DNA from: Delphinapterus leucas
Lineage: Eukaryota; Chordata; Mammalia; Artiodactyla; Monodontidae
NCBI RefSeq assembly: GCF_002288925.2
Contig: NW_022098037.1
Coordinates: 3,623,383-3,687,382, forward strand
DNA: 64,000 bases
Direction: 5' to 3'
This document shows positions 1-12,159 of the stretch, one piece after another. The notes under the pieces are model-generated. The model was not told the DNA's origin and did no database searches. It saw only the letters and a program-made list of their open reading frames with translations. A program made the translations under genes and the position numbers. Numbering within the stretch: the first letter of the stretch is position 1; every line of letters begins with the position of its first letter.

Positions 1-94
1 ATATGTATAACTGATTCACTTTGTTATAAAGCAGAAACTAACACACCATTGTAAAGCAATTATACCCCAATAAAGATGTCAAAAAAAAAAAAAA
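1..94 (+). mobile_element. L1 3' terminus (cetartiodactyl type), cut by window edge
   Basis: This is the last part of an L1 3' UTR: it contains CTGATTCACTTTGTTATAAAG, the run CAGAAACTAACACACCATTG, an AATAAA signal near 70 and an A tail at 80-94. The same terminus recurs at 39405-39490, so it belongs to the same young subfamily. The 5' part lies outside the window, so no target-site duplication can be tested. Confidence 0.9.
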
Positions 95-1813
95 AGGAAA
101 TCTGCTTAGCATGTACACCACTGAAGGGAAGGCCACTTTTAGCCCCACAGAAGAGCTTGAGACCACCGCCCCCCTTATATTAACAATTATTGCAACAACA
201 TTTTCTTGCAGAGATATGTTTCCTGCCCACTCAGTCACTAATTTTATGATAATTGAAATTTATGCTATTGATATTAAGAAAACTGAACCATGTGAAATGA
301 AAATATAATACGGTATTATTGTACTAGTTAAGTTTTCTGTTTGTAGTTTAAGGTCCTCAGGGCCACATACCAATAATCGGCTTGGAACTTTTCTATCTCT
401 GAAGTAACCTTAGGAAGGGGATAGTGTCAGAGTGGTACTTCCACTGACATACTTTCTGTTTGATTAGAGTGTGTTTATCTTAGGTTTGAGATAAAATGGA
501 AGTGGTGGTAACTGCCATGCCCTCCTGGTAAAGCTTTACTTTCCCATTTCCATCTCCTGTTCTCATGTCACTCTCTCTCCCTCTCCCCTTTGGAACCTTC
601 AGAAACGGAGAATCCATGTCAGTGGTTTCCACTCAGTAAGCTCCAAGCTTTTTGGAAGGCTTCAGACTTATTACACCGGGTAGAAAACCCAGATGCCCTC
701 CAAGCATTAGCTCAGTTTTGTCACCATAAGCAACCTAAAGCAATGAGCCTGCAGTGATTAAGCCCCCCAGTTTTCTGAGTGGAGCTGAGGATATAACCCC
801 ACTTCTGAATAAAGCCCAGAATCCCGTGGGCCTGTCCTGCTCTGTTAGACCTCCAAACTTGACACATCCATCTGGTTCAGACGATGTCTTGACATCCAAC
901 CCAAAACACAGGGCCATTAACCATGATGCTCAAGAGAAGGCTCTACCATCCTGTCCACCATCAAACACATCTGCCCTAAGAAGAATGTTCTGACTGGAAA
1001 CATAAATAAAACAATGAAAAAGGAAGAGTTGGTGCCATCTGCTTCTTTTCCCTACTGTATTCAATAATTAGGCTTCTCCTCACCCCACTTTTTAAAAAAA
1101 TTCTGGTCTTAATCTTTCACCATGTAGCTGAGCTAGACTTCTATTTACTACATTTACTATAGTACTTACTAAACTTTTGTTTTTATATTTTAACATGTTT
1201 GAATTCTTGACATGCCTAAAAAAGCAACGTGTACAATGATTGTAGTATTTCCTTTTTTCTAAAATGCTATTATTAAATCAAGAAGTGTCTAATAATCTAT
1301 GTCATCCTAAAATCACTGAAATCAGGTTCTTCTGCTGGGTAACTTCAGAGCAATCTAGATCAACACCCAAAGGTATACTTATCTCCCAGGATTCCTAAGC
1401 CCCCCATGCTTCAATGATGAAGTCACTCAAACATTCTGTAAATTCAGCCTCACTTTTGGACCCTATGGCCAATCCAGTTCCCCTTATCCCCCAAATCTTA
1501 ACAAACACAGGCCATCTTTACATCCCAGTAATGGTAACTGAGCTCTTATCTTGTCTCGCTTCCTTTACCGACGTTCTCCCACCACAACCTGCTTGTTCTG
1601 TGGCTCCTATAAGTCAACAAATGCATGTCATCTCTGCTGAGTATCCACCAGTGTTCTACAATGTGTTTTCAGGCACAGAAAAAAAAAAAAAAGACCTTAT
1701 TGAACTTTGCAATGTTTACATTTATTTTTGGTGTTTCTCTTGTTTTCACTTTGAACTGATTTGGCAGAGGGTATTATAATCTCTATAGCACTTATGTCCT
1801 TTTAAGAATATAG
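95..1813. other. No gene seen
   Basis: No recognisable repeat family or coding homology was found. The open frames at 754-993 and 1414-1779 show no known domain and no codon signal that I can support. An A13-14 tract lies near 1679. Confidence 0.5.
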
Positions 1814-2050
1814 GTCTTACCCCCTTTCTTTTGCTTATTACCAGAGCTTCGTGGCCTCTCAAGCTACCCGTTTCTTGGGGCACTCACCATTACCTACATC
1901 ATGGCCGCAGCAGCCCTCACTGACCTTGGCTTGGGTTTTCTCCTGTTTCCTGCTGATGACTATGGTCTCAACCTTTGCTTTGTCCTTGGAGGTCTGTTGG
2001 ATTTTCAGGACCCACACTGGCCATTTTACCTTGGGCGGCCTTGGTTATAA
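1814..2050 (+). other. Unassigned open segment with splice-acceptor-like edge
   Basis: A strong pyrimidine tract at 1819-1842 ends in CCAG at 1841-1844 and is followed by a frame open to TAA at 2048. The translation is hydrophobic (ALTITYIMAAAALTDLGLGF, then LCFVLGGLL), like one or two membrane segments. An internal ATG at 1901 has a weak Kozak context. I recognise no family, and no good GT donor closes the segment. It is most likely chance, but it is the best exon-like stretch in the first 10 kb. Confidence 0.12.
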
Positions 2051-2119
2051 GGGTTATTCAGTGTTTCATGAGCAGGTTAAGGGAGGAGGATCAGTGTAGG
2101 AGTTCAAAACACAGATATA

Positions 2120-2310
2120 ATATCACGGGGACCTTGAGTAGGTTATCTAATTTCTCTGAACTTTAGCTTCATCTGTAAAATGAGAATAATAATACCATTA
2201 GTGTTATATGAGGATTAAATAAGAAAATGTATGTAAATGTCTGATCACAGTTTCTATTATACTAAGTATTCCCTAATCTGTAGAAATTATTAACTATTAT
2301 TATTAGGTGA
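2120..2310 (+). repeat. MIR fragment
   Basis: It has the MIR core order: a loss-of-function copy of the 'CTTGGGCAAGTT' block, then TCATCTGTAAAATGAGAATAAT, then GAGGATTAAAT. The 3' end runs into ATTATTATTAGGTG. Confidence 0.75.
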
Positions 2311-2884
2311 CATGCCCAAAGACAGAGAGCAAGTGGGTGACATCAGTTTAAGCCACTCACTTGCCCTGCTTCACTTTCAGAGCTGACCTAATGGTGAGGA
2401 TCAGTGTCCCAAGTAAAAATCTCTCCATCCTGGAGCTCTCTGATCACCATGGCACAACAGGGACTTTGGAGGGGCCAACTCTGGGTCTCTCTTCCCTTTC
2501 CCAGGAGAAAAGTGATCATGGGGGAGAGTAATTAAACTTACGCTGTATTGGTTATACTGAGGAAAACCTGGATCTATTGAAGAAACAAAAAGTGGCTCAA
2601 GAAAAAATTATTCTAATCATCTGTGGTATATGACAATGGAGCAGATCATTGCATAAGATGATGAGTCCCTACCACTGGAGATGTTCAAGCTAGGACAGAT
2701 GTTGTAAAGGGTTAAGAACTGACAGCCTGACCCTGAGATTCTAAAGATTAGGAAACAAGGCAGCTGCTCAGAGTCTACTGATTCATTCAACATTAGCTAT
2801 CAAAGAATACAGCATGGCTCCAAGTCGTGGTTTGATTTGGAGATGTCAAAAGCACTTTTTTTAAACCACTATAGAGGGGAAACC
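2311..2884. other. No gene seen
   Basis: I see nothing that I can assign. Confidence 0.4.
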
Positions 2885-2965
2885 ATGGTATAAAGCTGAA
2901 TCACTTTGCTATACACCTGAAACTAACACAACATTGTCAATTAACTATACTTCAATTTTTTTAAA
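2885..2965 (+). mobile_element. Older L1 3' terminus
   Basis: It matches the L1 3' end (GAATCACTTTGCTATACACC, ACTAACACAACATTGTCAA, TATACTTCAAT) but is diverged and has only a short A-rich tail. It is an old 5'-truncated insertion. Confidence 0.8.
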
Positions 2966-3179
2966 TGGTTTAAGAAACAAAAAGAAAAACAAAGAAGGGC
3001 CTTGTGGTAATAGCTCCCTTCATGGAACAGCTCATCTACCTAAATTCTTTTATGCAATTAAGAGGAAGGTCCAAAGTTCTGCCTAAGTCTTTTGGGGCTT
3101 GATTGTTTTTAGCTTGAAATAATCCACATGCCAAAGAGATAGATTTTGGGGTGGCAAATTTTTCTCCCCTACAAGAACA

Positions 3180-3712
3180 ACAAGCCAATGTCCGTACAAT
3201 GACTACAAGGTCCTACGTGATCTGGCCACGCATAAGCTCTCTGACCTCAGCTCCCACTACTCTCCCATCCATTGCTCTACTGTAGCCACACTGGCCTCTT
3301 TGCTGTGCCTGGACAATCCAGACACTCTCTTGCCACAGGACCTTTGTACTTACTGACACCCTTTCCCCAGATCTCCACGTGGCTCACTCCCTCACCCTCT
3401 CCAGGTCTTTACTCAAATACCACCTTTCCAGTGAGATGTTCTCTGACCACCTTCCCTAGAATTTCAATAGCACTCACTCCCCCCAACTTTTCCTACCCGC
3501 ATCCTTGCTTGATTTTTCCCCCATAGCACGTATCACTATATAGCATGTTAAACATGTTACTTTTCATCATGTTCAACTGCCTGGTCACACCCAATAGAAT
3601 ATTAGATTCATGAGGAGAGGGATTGCCTCTGTTTTGTTCACTGCTATGTCTTCAAGGCCTGGAATGATGCCTGGAACATAGTAGGTGCCTAATGGATCTT
3701 TGTTGAATGAAG
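3180..3712 (+). repeat. L2 3' end
   Basis: It shows L2 landmarks in order: 'AAGGTCCTACGTGATCTGGCC', 'CAGGACCTTTGTACTTACTG', 'CCCCCATAGCACGTATCAC', then 'GCCTGGAACATAGTAGGTGC' and the terminal TTGTTGAATGAAGG. The frame at 3272-3526 lies inside this repeat and is not a gene. Confidence 0.85.
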
Positions 3713-3924
3713 GAAAGGGACAGAAGGACCTCGGATTCCTGACCTTATGGAGCAGACATATCACCTCAAGCTCAGAGAGAACCACTGTTTTAAGTTCCTT
3801 TTTACGTTCTCCCTTTGTTACAGCAGCCAAACCAATACTCAACTAATGCAGGGATAGTGATTCTCTCTTCAGCAGAGGTGAAATGATGCCCCACTACAGC
3901 ATCATCCTCAACTTCCAGGGGGTG

Positions 3925-4345
3925 CTCTTCTGAAAGGGGATACACTGGTGACTAAGACAGACAGGGCCCTCCCCTCACAAAGTTTACATCTGAATAAAGA
4001 GGAAGGCACTAATCACATAATCGCACCAACAAATAACGAGTTGCAAGCAAGTGAGACAAATGAGAGGTGGCAATGGGAGCCAACGTAGGGAAAACCTGAC
4101 CTGCTGGGAGGTCTGATGTGTGAAAGGTGAGGAAGCCTTTCTTTGGGAAGGCGGAGAGGGAAAAATCTCCCAGGCAGAGCGGATGGAAGGTATATGCCGA
4201 GTCCCTGGGTTGGGGGAAGTGTGGCAAATGTGAGGGACTAAAGGAAGCCTGTTGGTTGGAGCAGACTGTGGGGAACTGGTGAGCGCTGTCTGAAGGAGCC
4301 CAAGAGAAAAGAGCTGAGGAGTTTTGACTTCTTATCACAAACAAT
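3925..4345 (-). repeat. L2 3' region, reverse
   Basis: Reverse-complement L2 landmarks are GTGACTAAGACAGACAGGGC, CACAAAGTTTACATCTGAA, and the glutamine/glycine-rich gaggcagag block. The frame at 4009-4344 (minus) is a repeat shadow. Confidence 0.65.
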
Positions 4346-4534
4346 GCAAGCCCAAGATGTGCTTTAGGCAGGAGGGCAGGTGGCGTGACTGATATCCGCC
4401 TCCTGGCTTTCAGAAACGCCTTGGGAACCTTCCTTTGTGCCTCTCTCTCCAGCCGAGTGGCTCCCCTGCCTCCCCTGAGATGAGGAAAGCCCGGAAACTT
4501 CAGAATGGGAAGTTTGCTCCTGTTACAGCTCTTT

Positions 4535-4760
4535 TATTGGGCTCCTCGCGAATCAGTTGCAAGAACCTGCCCTGGAGACAACAGGATGTAAATGCAGGCG
4601 ATGTGGAATTGTAATCACATAAACATTATGAAACAATGCAAACCAGTTGGGCCCCCTGTGGAGAAATAATCCCCATGCTCCTTTCTGAATTGTATTTATG
4701 GAAATTTCATAAAATTTGCCATTATTAGAACTGAGTGCCAATTATTTCTTTCTTTGGTTC
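4535..4760. promoter_or_regulatory. Candidate conserved non-coding block
   Basis: This repeat-free block has A/T-rich homeobox-like and SOX-like words (GAAACAATG, TAATCACATAAAC, GCCATTATTAG). The identification is inference from texture only; conservation was not tested. Confidence 0.18.
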
Positions 4761-5520
4761 ATCAGTTGTGGGAAGAACATTAATTGCTTTCTCCTTCTTT
4801 TCTGAAGTTCATCAGGTAGGAAAGAGGCAACAAGGATTGACAGGGCTGGGGCCTCTGCTGATGGAAAGAAGGCAAGAGAGCCTGTGGGACGTTATCACAG
4901 ATGTGGCTTTAGAGGTGGGAGCGGCTAAGAGAGTGGTCGTGGCAGATGGGGCCACGCTAACAAGTGTGCTCAGGAAGCCGAAGTCATTACGGTGTGTTGA
5001 CATAACATTTGCCAGCTTCACAGGGGCCATCATTGCAAATTAGATTTAATATTGATCAGGCCATTCACAATCAGGGCCAGGAGAAAATTGGACACAGAGT
5101 TCTTAGTCAGAATTGGCTCTTAAGATTCTGCTTTCTAATTACCATAGAAGCACAGAAATCCAGGGCCTGTCTGGCTGACCCAGCGTGGCAATAACTGCTC
5201 TCCTGTTCCCTGAGGGCAGGGCGGGAGTGACAGCAATTTCCACTGTCTTTCCATTTTCTCTCCCAGGCCGGCTGTGCCGCAGCGGAAGAGAGAGGAAGGG
5301 GTGAGCGGCAGGCTGTGGCAAAGCGGGCAGAGGGATTTCAGGGTACAGATGGCTGCACTTCTCTTCTCAGTTGTCACTTCAGAAAGCTGAGAAACTTTTT
5401 AAAGAAATTTGGTTTTCCCATAGTCTAAATAAGCCATTTTTTAAAGTTCATTCAGGATTAGGAGTTTGGAGAAAATGCCAGTAGTATCTCCCACCACCAC
5501 CAGCCTACCTCACCCTTCAA
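4761..5520. other. No gene seen
   Basis: Mostly unique sequence. The overlapping frames at 4735-5377 on both strands show no recognisable protein. Confidence 0.4.
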
Positions 5521-5725
5521 GGCGGCATGGTGGACAAGCCTGGGTTTGAATCCTGACCTTGACACTCTGCACTATCTGACCTTGGGCAGATGACTTGACA
5601 TCTCTGCACTTCAGTTGAAGAAACAGAAATCATAAAATAGAAATCATGAGACTACATACCTCAAAGGGTTGCTGTGAGGACGAAACGGATAATGCATTAA
5701 TTAGGCATTCAGCTAATATCATATA
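5521..5725 (+). repeat. MIR fragment
   Basis: MIR order is intact: TGGGTTTGAATCCTGACC, CTGACCTTGGGCAGATGACT, then GGTTGCTGTGAGGACGAAAC. Confidence 0.85.
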
Positions 5726-7089
5726 TATTTTTCAGTACTATTATTGTTATATGTTTATTGTTGCCCTTATTATAATATGGTTTGTCCTATTAGACAAGAA
5801 TACTAATACTACTAATACTAATAGGAGCATGACATCTAATTTTTTACTTTAAAAACAGTAACTGGCCAGGACAACTCCAAGACAAGTATCAGAAAGCAGC
5901 CTCAGCACATCTGTGCTTCTCTCTACCAACCCCAGCTCCAATCTAGAGGTTTTCAGAACCCTTGAACTTCAAGTTTCTCATTTTTACATCTTTCCCCTGT
6001 GAGCTTCAGGTGGACGTGATAATTCTCAAGACTTATCCTCACCTTCTGTGGACTTCCCAGGCAGGGGACGTGCTGGAATCAGACATCACGTCCAATTTAT
6101 CTTTGGATCTCTTGATATCTTACACAGACCTTGGCCCTTAAAAGCAGGGCCAGAACTGGGGTGAAGCAAGGGAGGTTCCTTGGGCATAAAACCTAAGGCT
6201 GTTATTACTCTCAGGCACCAGCTCTACACTTTCACTCTCACGACACTGAGAATGAGCACTTCCTTAAATGTTGTGCCCAAGAAGCCTCACTTGTGTCACC
6301 AGGGTCCTGGCTCTGCCTAGAAGAGATGCTTTATCAAGATGACATGAACAGATGAATGATAAGAAAAGGATCTCCCAACTGTTCTATAATGCAAACTCCG
6401 AGCCCTGGGCCCCCAGATGCTAGTGCTCATTTGCTGGCCTGGATATACATGGGAAGAGAAGATTTTGAGACAAAAAGCTTTTAGAAATCTGCTCTACCAA
6501 TAAGAAATGCAAAAGTACCCATTTTAAAAAACCTAAACAGCAGTCCCAGGTTTATCTTACCCGCAAAGAGTTCTTCCTCTAAACATCATGGAGTTATTGG
6601 TTCAGAATTAATTACAAAATTCAAGTCCAACCAGAAACACCTGCTGCCCTCTAGGAAAAGGCTAACCAAGGAACTGAAAGAAAACAGGTCCCAGGAGCCT
6701 TAGCTCCCCATTTATTAATTTACAAAGCCTGCGTCCTCCTGCCCCCTCAAACAATTTCCAGGAAGAGTCAGGCAGGTCTACAACCTCTGTGGGACTTTAC
6801 TCTCTGTCCCCCAGGACTATTTCTTGCACAACCGACACCTTTCCATAGGAAAAAAAAATTATTTCCCTTTGACTGTAACCTCTCATTCAATTCCAGCCTC
6901 TGCCTTCAACTACACAATCTTTCTACCCTTGAAGCCATAAGTTGTCTAATCCATCCTTCCCGCTTCTCATTTTAGTGAGCTCATCTACTCCTGGACACTA
7001 AACTGCAGCTGTGGAATTTGTTTATGGAGTAAGACCACGCACTAAATATGTTCAGAGTTTTATCATAAGCAAAATGCACATGATAAAAT
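5726..7089. other. No gene seen
   Basis: It begins with an AT-rich run with an (ACTAAT)n-like stretch at about 5800-5822. The rest is unassigned and has no supported coding signal. Confidence 0.4.
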
Positions 7090-7101
7090 ATGTGTATATG
7101 A

Positions 7102-7315
7102 GGGCTTCCCTGGTGGCGCAGTGGTTGAGAGTCCGCCTGCCAAGGCAGGGGACGCGGGTTCGTGCCCCGGTCCGGGAAGATCCCACATGCCGCGGAGCGG
7201 CTGGGCCCGTAAGCCATGGCCGCTGAGCCTGCGCGTCCAGAGCCTGTGCTCCGCAACTGGAGAGGCCACAACAGTGAGAGGCCTGCGTACCGCAAAAAAA
7301 AAAAAAAAAAAAAAA
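7102..7315 (+). mobile_element. CHR-family SINE (cetacean type), full length
   Basis: It is a tRNA-derived SINE: pol III A-box-like TGGTGGCGCAGTGG, B-box-like GGGTTCGTGCCCC, a GC-rich body rich in CpG, then CGTACCGC and a long A tail (about 7294-7315). A 12-bp target-site duplication ATGTGTATATGA flanks it (7090-7101 and 7315-7326). Intact CpGs and a pure tail suggest a young copy. Several open frames on both strands in 6981-7368 are shadows of it. Confidence 0.97.
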
Positions 7316-7326
7316 TGTGTATATGA

Positions 7327-9659
7327 AAAAGCATCCAGATGATGACATACCACTAAAATCTCAACCATTTGTTGTGCATTTACTATGTGCCCAAACTTCT
7401 TTCACTTTATCATGCTACTAATTAACTCAGTTTTCTCTTCTATAAAATGTGCCATGTGAACTGATTTAAGTTACCTTATTTAAATCTGAAGGCACCCATT
7501 GCAGTGCTACTCGGGTTGCTGAAGCTCTGAGGAGCCCAGGGCCTGACTTAGTTATACACACTGCAGTGGACATCTATCATTTTTTCCTACCCAGCATCCA
7601 TTCCCCTGTTTCTGGAAACACTGCCCCAATTTTCTTTTAGAAACCACCTTTCCTCCTCTCTCAGATCATATGCACGGGGTGGAACTCACCCCTTTGGTTT
7701 CAAAGATGGGTATAGGTCATAGATTTAGCCAATCTGAATGATGCACATCTTAGCCCCTGCAACTGCCCATGTGTGGACATGCAGTGAAAGCCAGAGCGAT
7801 GGAATACAGACCCAGAACATTAGCTGGAGAAATTATTCCTTCTCTGCAAAGGATGGCCATCAGCTGGGAGTTACTGAATGGTCACTTTGCTTTCATGCAG
7901 GAAGACCCTGCCTGCAGAAAGTAGACCTGGAGCTGGGGCAGAAAGATTCTAGAACACCTTAGGTGCACTTCTGGAGCCATCTATGCCAGAAGTTGGACTT
8001 TGCAGTTACATAAACCAATTTGTTTTCACTGAAGCCAATATGTGATATATGAGACAGTCATTCATAATAGTCTAAAGCAATGATTTAAATCAATTGGAGG
8101 GTAGTGACTTCCATAATAATGCAACAACTTGGCCCAGACCAGTCCTGCCATTGTCTTCACAGTCAGATCTGCCAGGCATGCACCCAAGTGATCAGTCCAA
8201 ATTGACCCCAAAACAGGCTACTGTAAGTATCTTCATTCATTATCCATAAACATGTGGGGGGGTGGCGTGGAATAGATCCCATCCCCTTTCAGAGAGAGAA
8301 ATGTAGTGCAGAGAGCATCAGGATTTTGACAATTCCCTCCTGATGGAACTGACCTGCATTTAAGAAAGCAAGTTTTTTGCCCTCCAGTTAAATACTTGAG
8401 TGGCAAGAACAAGGGCCCACAGACGGGGGTGTTTTATTTTGCACTCCAGAACGGTGGAGATTAGGTGAGCTGCACCTTCACACCCAGAAGCTGCAGAAGC
8501 TAATGAAAGCTGAAATGAGCCAGGAGCCGGCATGCTGGGCAAGGAGAAATGGATGAACTTGGGAGAGTGGCTGCTGCAGGGAGCTGCTCACAGGCAGCCA
8601 TCTCTAATTGTATGAGCAATAACGCTGACACTGCGGGGGCTGGAGGCTTGGCAGAAGTCGAATGTTGCTTAAATGAGACTGCACTGAGTTTTTAAACTTC
8701 TCTCTTGGTCAGTAAGACCTGACTGGTCCATTTACATAAATCCTCAGCCCATAGAGCAGATTCCATGAGAAAGCTCTGGAAGCACCATGATAGCTAAGGG
8801 CACAATAGCACTATTAAAGGACCTGCAGGCATTTGTAGCTCAGCCTTCTCTGATGTGCTTACCAGATTTCTGGGTTCTATTTGGGTTCCTCTAAATGTAA
8901 ATGCTTCTTCAAACTGAGGCATCTCCTGCTGAACAGTGCTAGGGAGAGGCAATGTTGGACCACGTAGCACATTTTTAATGATGTGGAACAAAGCTTTAAT
9001 CACCGTATTATTTACAAGATAATGTCTTCCTTGCATTTGGTTTAACAGCACTTTGCCCACAGCTTTCATCAAAACAACTACCCATCTGACTTATTGGAAG
9101 ATTATATTAAATGTCAGAAGAGCTCCCTAGACTCATAAAGTGCTTCCTCGCCAATCAGGATTTTAATTTTGGGTAGGGAAATAATAAATACAATAATTAT
9201 TGAACACTGTGACATTAGCTGATAAAGATACCCACTTCCCTTGAATTATCAATTTCACATTGGCATAAAAATAGATCAGTGACAATTTAATCCCACATCT
9301 GGTGACCTTTAAGTAATGTTGTAACACTTCACAGGTTTGTCATTAGAATGTCATCTGCCTTCTCTCTGAAAGAAATGATACCTAAATGCTTCATTTTAGA
9401 ACTGTCTCCAAAGTTTGCTAATGTTTAATATCTGGTAACAAATCTAGAGAAGTATAAAAGACCCATACCAGGCAACTTTGTCAAAAGCAATTTTTAAAAT
9501 AATCCTATCATAATTTACCACATGAGAGAGATTGGGTAGTCAAAAAGCCATAGAACCACGATATACATTGTGTTCACGGGGAGACCCGCTCACAGCCTTC
9601 CCCTTCTGGTGGGTAAGTATGTTGGTGCCAGCACTGGGGGTGTCCACTGGCTGAATCCA
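7327..9659. other. No gene seen; one repeat-free stretch
   Basis: No repeat or exon was recognised. The part at about 8440-9120 is GC-balanced unique sequence with words such as TCTCTAATTGTATGAGCAAT, and could be conserved; this is untested. Confidence 0.4.
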
Positions 9660-10260
9660 GCAAGATTTCAAATGTACGTCTCTTTCTACTCAACCATTCT
9701 ACTTTTAGAACGCTAGTCTACAGAAATATTTATACATGGGCACAAAAAACTGTTCATTACAGCACTGTTGGTAATATCAACCATATCCAAAATCGTAAAC
9801 AACTTAAATTTACTTTAAAAGAGGAATGCCTTTAGTAACAGTATTCATTTTCACCTCTGAATACACTGTCATGGCACCTATCCCACTGTAGTATCTGTTT
9901 CATGGTAGGCAATTAATACATATTAATTAGAAATTTGCTCTTGCCGGTTTAGTAATTATAACCAATAAATACTTTTTGATTTTGTTTGTTGAGATAATTT
10001 TTCAGATGATTTATCCAACAATTCATTCATTTATTCTTGTAGTCAGTTAACAAATACTTACTGAGGTCTGTACCATGTGCAAGACAATGTTCTAATTGCT
10101 AGCTTAAGTGGGGTTAAACTGGTGAATAAAAATAAACCATCCAATCCTCAAAAATAAATAAAAGAGGAATGCTTAAATAAATTGGTATACCTGCATAATC
10201 GTGTACAATGCAGTCACTAAAAAAGAATGAGCTACCAGACATACTGACCTAGTAAGTTCT
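9660..10260 (+). mobile_element. Ancient L1 3' UTR fragment, split by an insertion
   Basis: L1 landmarks are split in two. The left part has CAGAAATATTTATACATGGGC and GTTCATTACAGCACTGTTGG to 9829. The right part resumes at 10173 with AATAAATTGGTATACCTGCA and CACTAAAAAAGAATGAG. Joining across the duplicated 13 bp restores a continuous L1 3' UTR. Confidence 0.8.
9830..10159 (+). mobile_element. Non-LINE retrocopy with TSD, inside the old L1
   Basis: A 330-bp segment unlike L1 or a SINE is bounded by a perfect 13-bp duplication AAAAGAGGAATGC (9817-9829 and 10160-10172). The left junction reads TTT/AAAAG, so the bottom strand gives the L1 endonuclease site TTTT/AA. The insert ends in an A-rich tail (10150-10159), 14-20 nt after two AATAAA signals (10125-10136). 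Part of it (10020-10145) looks like a reverse L2 3' end, so the source transcript carried an antisense L2. It may be a processed RNA or an orphan transduction; the source is unknown. Confidence 0.75.
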
Positions 10261-10267
10261 TCGTGCT

Positions 10268-11135
10268 GTGCCGTTAACTCCACATCCAACTTATCAAGAC
10301 ATCTTCTTGGACTCGTTTCAAACTATGACCAGAATCCAACCACTTCTCACTACCTCCCATGCTCCCACCCTGATTCAAGGCATCACCATCTCTCATTTAA
10401 ATGACTGCAGTAACCTCCTAACAGGTCTCCCGCTTCTACCTTGTCTCCAAAAAGTCTATTATGAACACAGCAGCCAAAGTGATCTTTTCAAATGTAATTC
10501 AGATCAAGTCTCTATATCAAAACCTTATAGTGACTTCCCATTTTACTCAGCATAAAAGACAAAGTCCTCACAATGGCGTGAGGTCCTACCTGATCAACTC
10601 ATTCCCTCCACCCCAACAATTACTTCTATGACTTCATATTCTTCTACCTGCCCCCCTCCAACCCTTACTCACCCTGCTTTAGCCTGACTTTCTCTCTGTT
10701 CCTCAATCAAGCAGAGTCCTCAGGGCCTTTGCACTGGCTGTTCTCTCTGGAAAACTCTTCCCCAGACACCCACATGTTCACTCCCTCACCTCCTTCAACT
10801 CTTTGTTCAAATACTACCTTCTCAATAAGGCCCACCTTGACCACAATGTGTAAAAACAGCAAAGGGTCATCCCCCTGGCATTTCTAATCCCATTTTCCTT
10901 GCTGTCCTTTTTCTTTCCACCATAGCACTTATCTTCTAATCTACCACATAATTTATTTATCTGCTGCTTATCAGTTGCGTACTGTCTACCTACCCCTCTC
11001 CCCACTAGAATGTAAACACCAAAAGGGCAAGGATCTTTGCCTGTTTTGCTCACCAGTGTATCCCAAGAACCTTGAACAGTACCTGGCACATAGTAGATGC
11101 TCATATATTTGCTGAACAAATGAATGAATGGACAT
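10268..11135 (+). repeat. Long L2 3' region
   Basis: About 870 bp in L2 order: ACTGCAGTAACCTCCTAACA, GCAGCCAAAGTGATCTTTTC, 'CAGGGCCTTTGCACTGGCTG', 'ACCATAGCACTTATCTTC', 'GTACCTGGCACATAGTAG' and the terminal AATGAATGAATGG. The frame at 10268-10555 is an L2 relic. Confidence 0.9.
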
Positions 11136-11144
11136 AATAAAATT

Positions 11145-11350
11145 ATGTTCATAATAAAAATGATTTACCAAGCACTGATCTCCTTATAAGCACTAAACTA
11201 AGCACTTCATATATATTGTCATTTAATCCTTACATCGATTCGAGGGAAAGCAGGAAGGGCAGAAGAGAGGGTAAGGTATTACAATTCACATTCTGTAGCT
11301 GAAGAAAATGGAAAACCAGAAGGTTAACCCACGAAGGTTATACTCTAATA
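11145..11350 (-). repeat. MIR, reverse
   Basis: Reverse MIR words include CCAAGCACTGATCTCC, TTGTCATTTAATCCTTACAT and a degraded GAAGAAAATGGAAAACC block. Confidence 0.6.
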
Positions 11351-12159
11351 AGCAGCAGAATGAATCAGGGGAGGGGAAGAAGATTTGCTTGCAAGTCTGT
11401 CCACCTGCTAAATGGGAGATCTTAACTACTTTGTCTTATTGCTTCTCTGATCACAGCCCAACCAATTAAAAAGCTACATATCCACTCAACTTCTTGTTCC
11501 ATCCGTTTTTAGGTTTCCATAATACCTACTATTTAGATGAACGTCACTAAACTGAACATGCTTTAACTTTGTATATATAAAAATTAAGTGTGGTCCTGGG
11601 TAAGATGATGGATGAGGTCATGAGTCTTTAAGTTTCCTTCAAGCTTTGTGACTTTATCAATATTAAGTTGCAAATCACATTTTACTTCTGGGAGTGGTGT
11701 TTTGGTTTGTTTATTTTTACTGTGAGGGACTGTATCTCTCCCTCTTGCCCAACTGCTAGCTTTAGTCATAAACAGCAATCAGTGGAATATGAGGGTTTTT
11801 TATGAGATAGTTCATTCCAATGTGATATTCTTTGGTATTCTGGAAAATTTTTAATGTTAGCAAATTTGCTTTTGGATTTGCAAATATGATTTTGTTCTAG
11901 ATGCTCCTGTTTCATGAGTGAGATTAATTTAGTCAGGACATTGCTAAAAAAAAGACTCTTTAAAATTTAGTATAATACATCAGTAAATAATTTCTCTCCC
12001 ATAAACTAAATGAGTTCTGGTTTTAAAAAAAAAACTGGTAAAATATCTAGAATCTAGGTGGTAAAATTAAATTGGAATGTTTTAAGGAGGAAACACCCTC
12101 ACTGATTTTTTTAGAACTCTTCTAGGATCAGTGATGTTAAAGTTAATCCCACACTCTCA
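11351..12159. other. No gene seen
   Basis: AT-rich unique sequence with short A and T runs; no coding or repeat call is supported. Confidence 0.4.

Noticed and set aside
3272..3526. Proline-rich open frame
   Set aside because: Lies wholly inside an L2 3' end.
6981..7368. Cluster of 70-117-residue open frames on both strands
   Set aside because: They are translations of the CHR SINE and its A tail; the same peptides recur at 15676-16161, 21812-22254 and 41242-41517.
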